Below, piece after piece: positions 63,726 through 64,000 of a stretch of DNA of 64,000 nucleotides; the stretch's first letter is position 1, and the number at the start of each line of letters is the position of its first letter. The translations under genes and the position numbers were made by a program. The notes below the pieces were generated by a model. It was given only the letters and a program-made list of their open reading frames with translations, was not told where the DNA came from and did no database searches. Source of the stretch: QHXW01 sp963847515 (GTDB lineage Bacteria; Acidobacteriota; Terriglobia; Bryobacterales; Bryobacteraceae); NCBI GenBank assembly GCA_963847515.1, contig CAWKAA010000007.1:434001-498000 (forward strand), read 5' to 3'.

Positions 63726-64000
63726 TCACCTCACATCCGTAAACTGCACCGCCTCATTGAACCGGTCCGAGGCCTGGGCGGATTTCAACCCGGGAAGCTC
63801 GAGAGCCAGCACTGACGGTACGCTAACCGGCGCAGCTAGCCGCAGAAGGCCGTAACCGATCCCGGCCAGACCGGTCATCAATCCTGGCGACTCGACCTCC
63901 AATGGGTTTCCGCACAACCATCCGTTTCGCTCTGTACTCTCGAGGGCCATTCCTGCCCAGAGGTCGACCTCGCCCCGCCACCGGGCGTCGCTGAGCCTAT
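63726..64000 (-). CDS. Type 2 lanthipeptide synthetase LanM, C-terminal end (partial)
   Basis: Only the last 90 or so residues are in the window. They read WRGEVDLWAGMALE, NGWLCGNPLEVESPGLMTGL and AGIGYGLLRLA, the distinctive end of the LanC-like cyclase domain of LanM enzymes. LanM dehydrates Ser/Thr and forms lanthionine rings. The gene continues beyond 64000, where the precursor peptide gene is likely. Confidence 0.85.
   Translation of the reverse strand, partial: RLSDARWRGEVDLWAGMALESTERNGWLCGNPLEVESPGLMTGLAGIGYGLLRLAAPVSVPSVLALELPGLKSAQASDRFNEAVQFTDVR

Overview
The window looks like a chromosomal segment of a soil-type Acidobacteriota (Bryobacterales/Solibacter-like). The case rests on gene families: a PSCyt1-DUF1549-DUF1553 gene beside a DUF1501 gene, an ADOP-type MacB-like permease, a PEP-CTERM exported protein, several short acidobacterial-looking exported proteins, and a heavy load of insertion sequences. 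I saw no rRNA, tRNA or CRISPR array, so the placement is inference.

Layout. 1-3.1 kb: IS debris and an intact ISL3 element with an 8-bp target duplication. 3.2-6.1 kb: bacteriophytochrome kinase plus heme oxygenase (red-light sensing). 6.4-8.0 kb: gene and IS fragments. 8.0-13.2 kb: DUF1501 and PSCyt1/DUF1553 genes, and a divergent secreted esterase. 13.6-18.1 kb: IS1380, then a 1,708-bp repeat unit encoding a 531-aa protein of unknown function, then an IS5-type transposase fused in frame to a DinB-like signal peptide. 19.6-27.5 kb: complete metal-efflux operon (response regulator, sensor kinase, TolC-like outer membrane factor, adaptor, HME-RND pump). 28.2-33.6 kb: a MacB-like permease split by IS630, small conserved proteins, and an exported protein split by an IS481 element. 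33.7-38.9 kb: type VI secretion island of VgrG, a beta-helix tip-like protein, a DUF6931-like protein, PAAR, and a C39-like cysteine peptidase that is a candidate effector. 38.9-40.0 kb: micro-ORFs and broken genes. 40.1-49.1 kb: nested IS6, IS66 (carrying a DruA/DUF4338 gene), IS630, IS21 and an IS3/IS481-like element. 49.4-54.4 kb: zinc-ribbon membrane protein, DUF2182 protein, tyrosinase and a chimeric M3-peptidase fragment. 54.6-56.3 kb: second, inverted copy of the 1,708-bp unit. 56.5-61.1 kb: PEP-CTERM protein, IS66 and hydrolase fragments, HU-like protein, metallophosphoesterase. 61.3-64 kb: end of a type 2 lanthipeptide cluster (C39 peptidase-ABC exporter, very short HlyD-like protein, LanM C-terminus).

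The strongest candidate for something undescribed is the pair of 1,708-bp units. Both copies end at the same positions, both are bounded by CTAG, neither has clear terminal inverted repeats, and the differences I could find between the two coding copies are almost all synonymous. The protein resembles no transposase family I know. Second is the C39-like peptidase at the end of the VgrG operon. Third is the DruA-family gene inside an IS66 element.

Caution: about ten genes carry a single-base frameshift, including an IS1380 and an IS630 with otherwise perfect ends. This could be real decay or residual indel error in the assembly. The longest genes are intact, so any error rate must be low.
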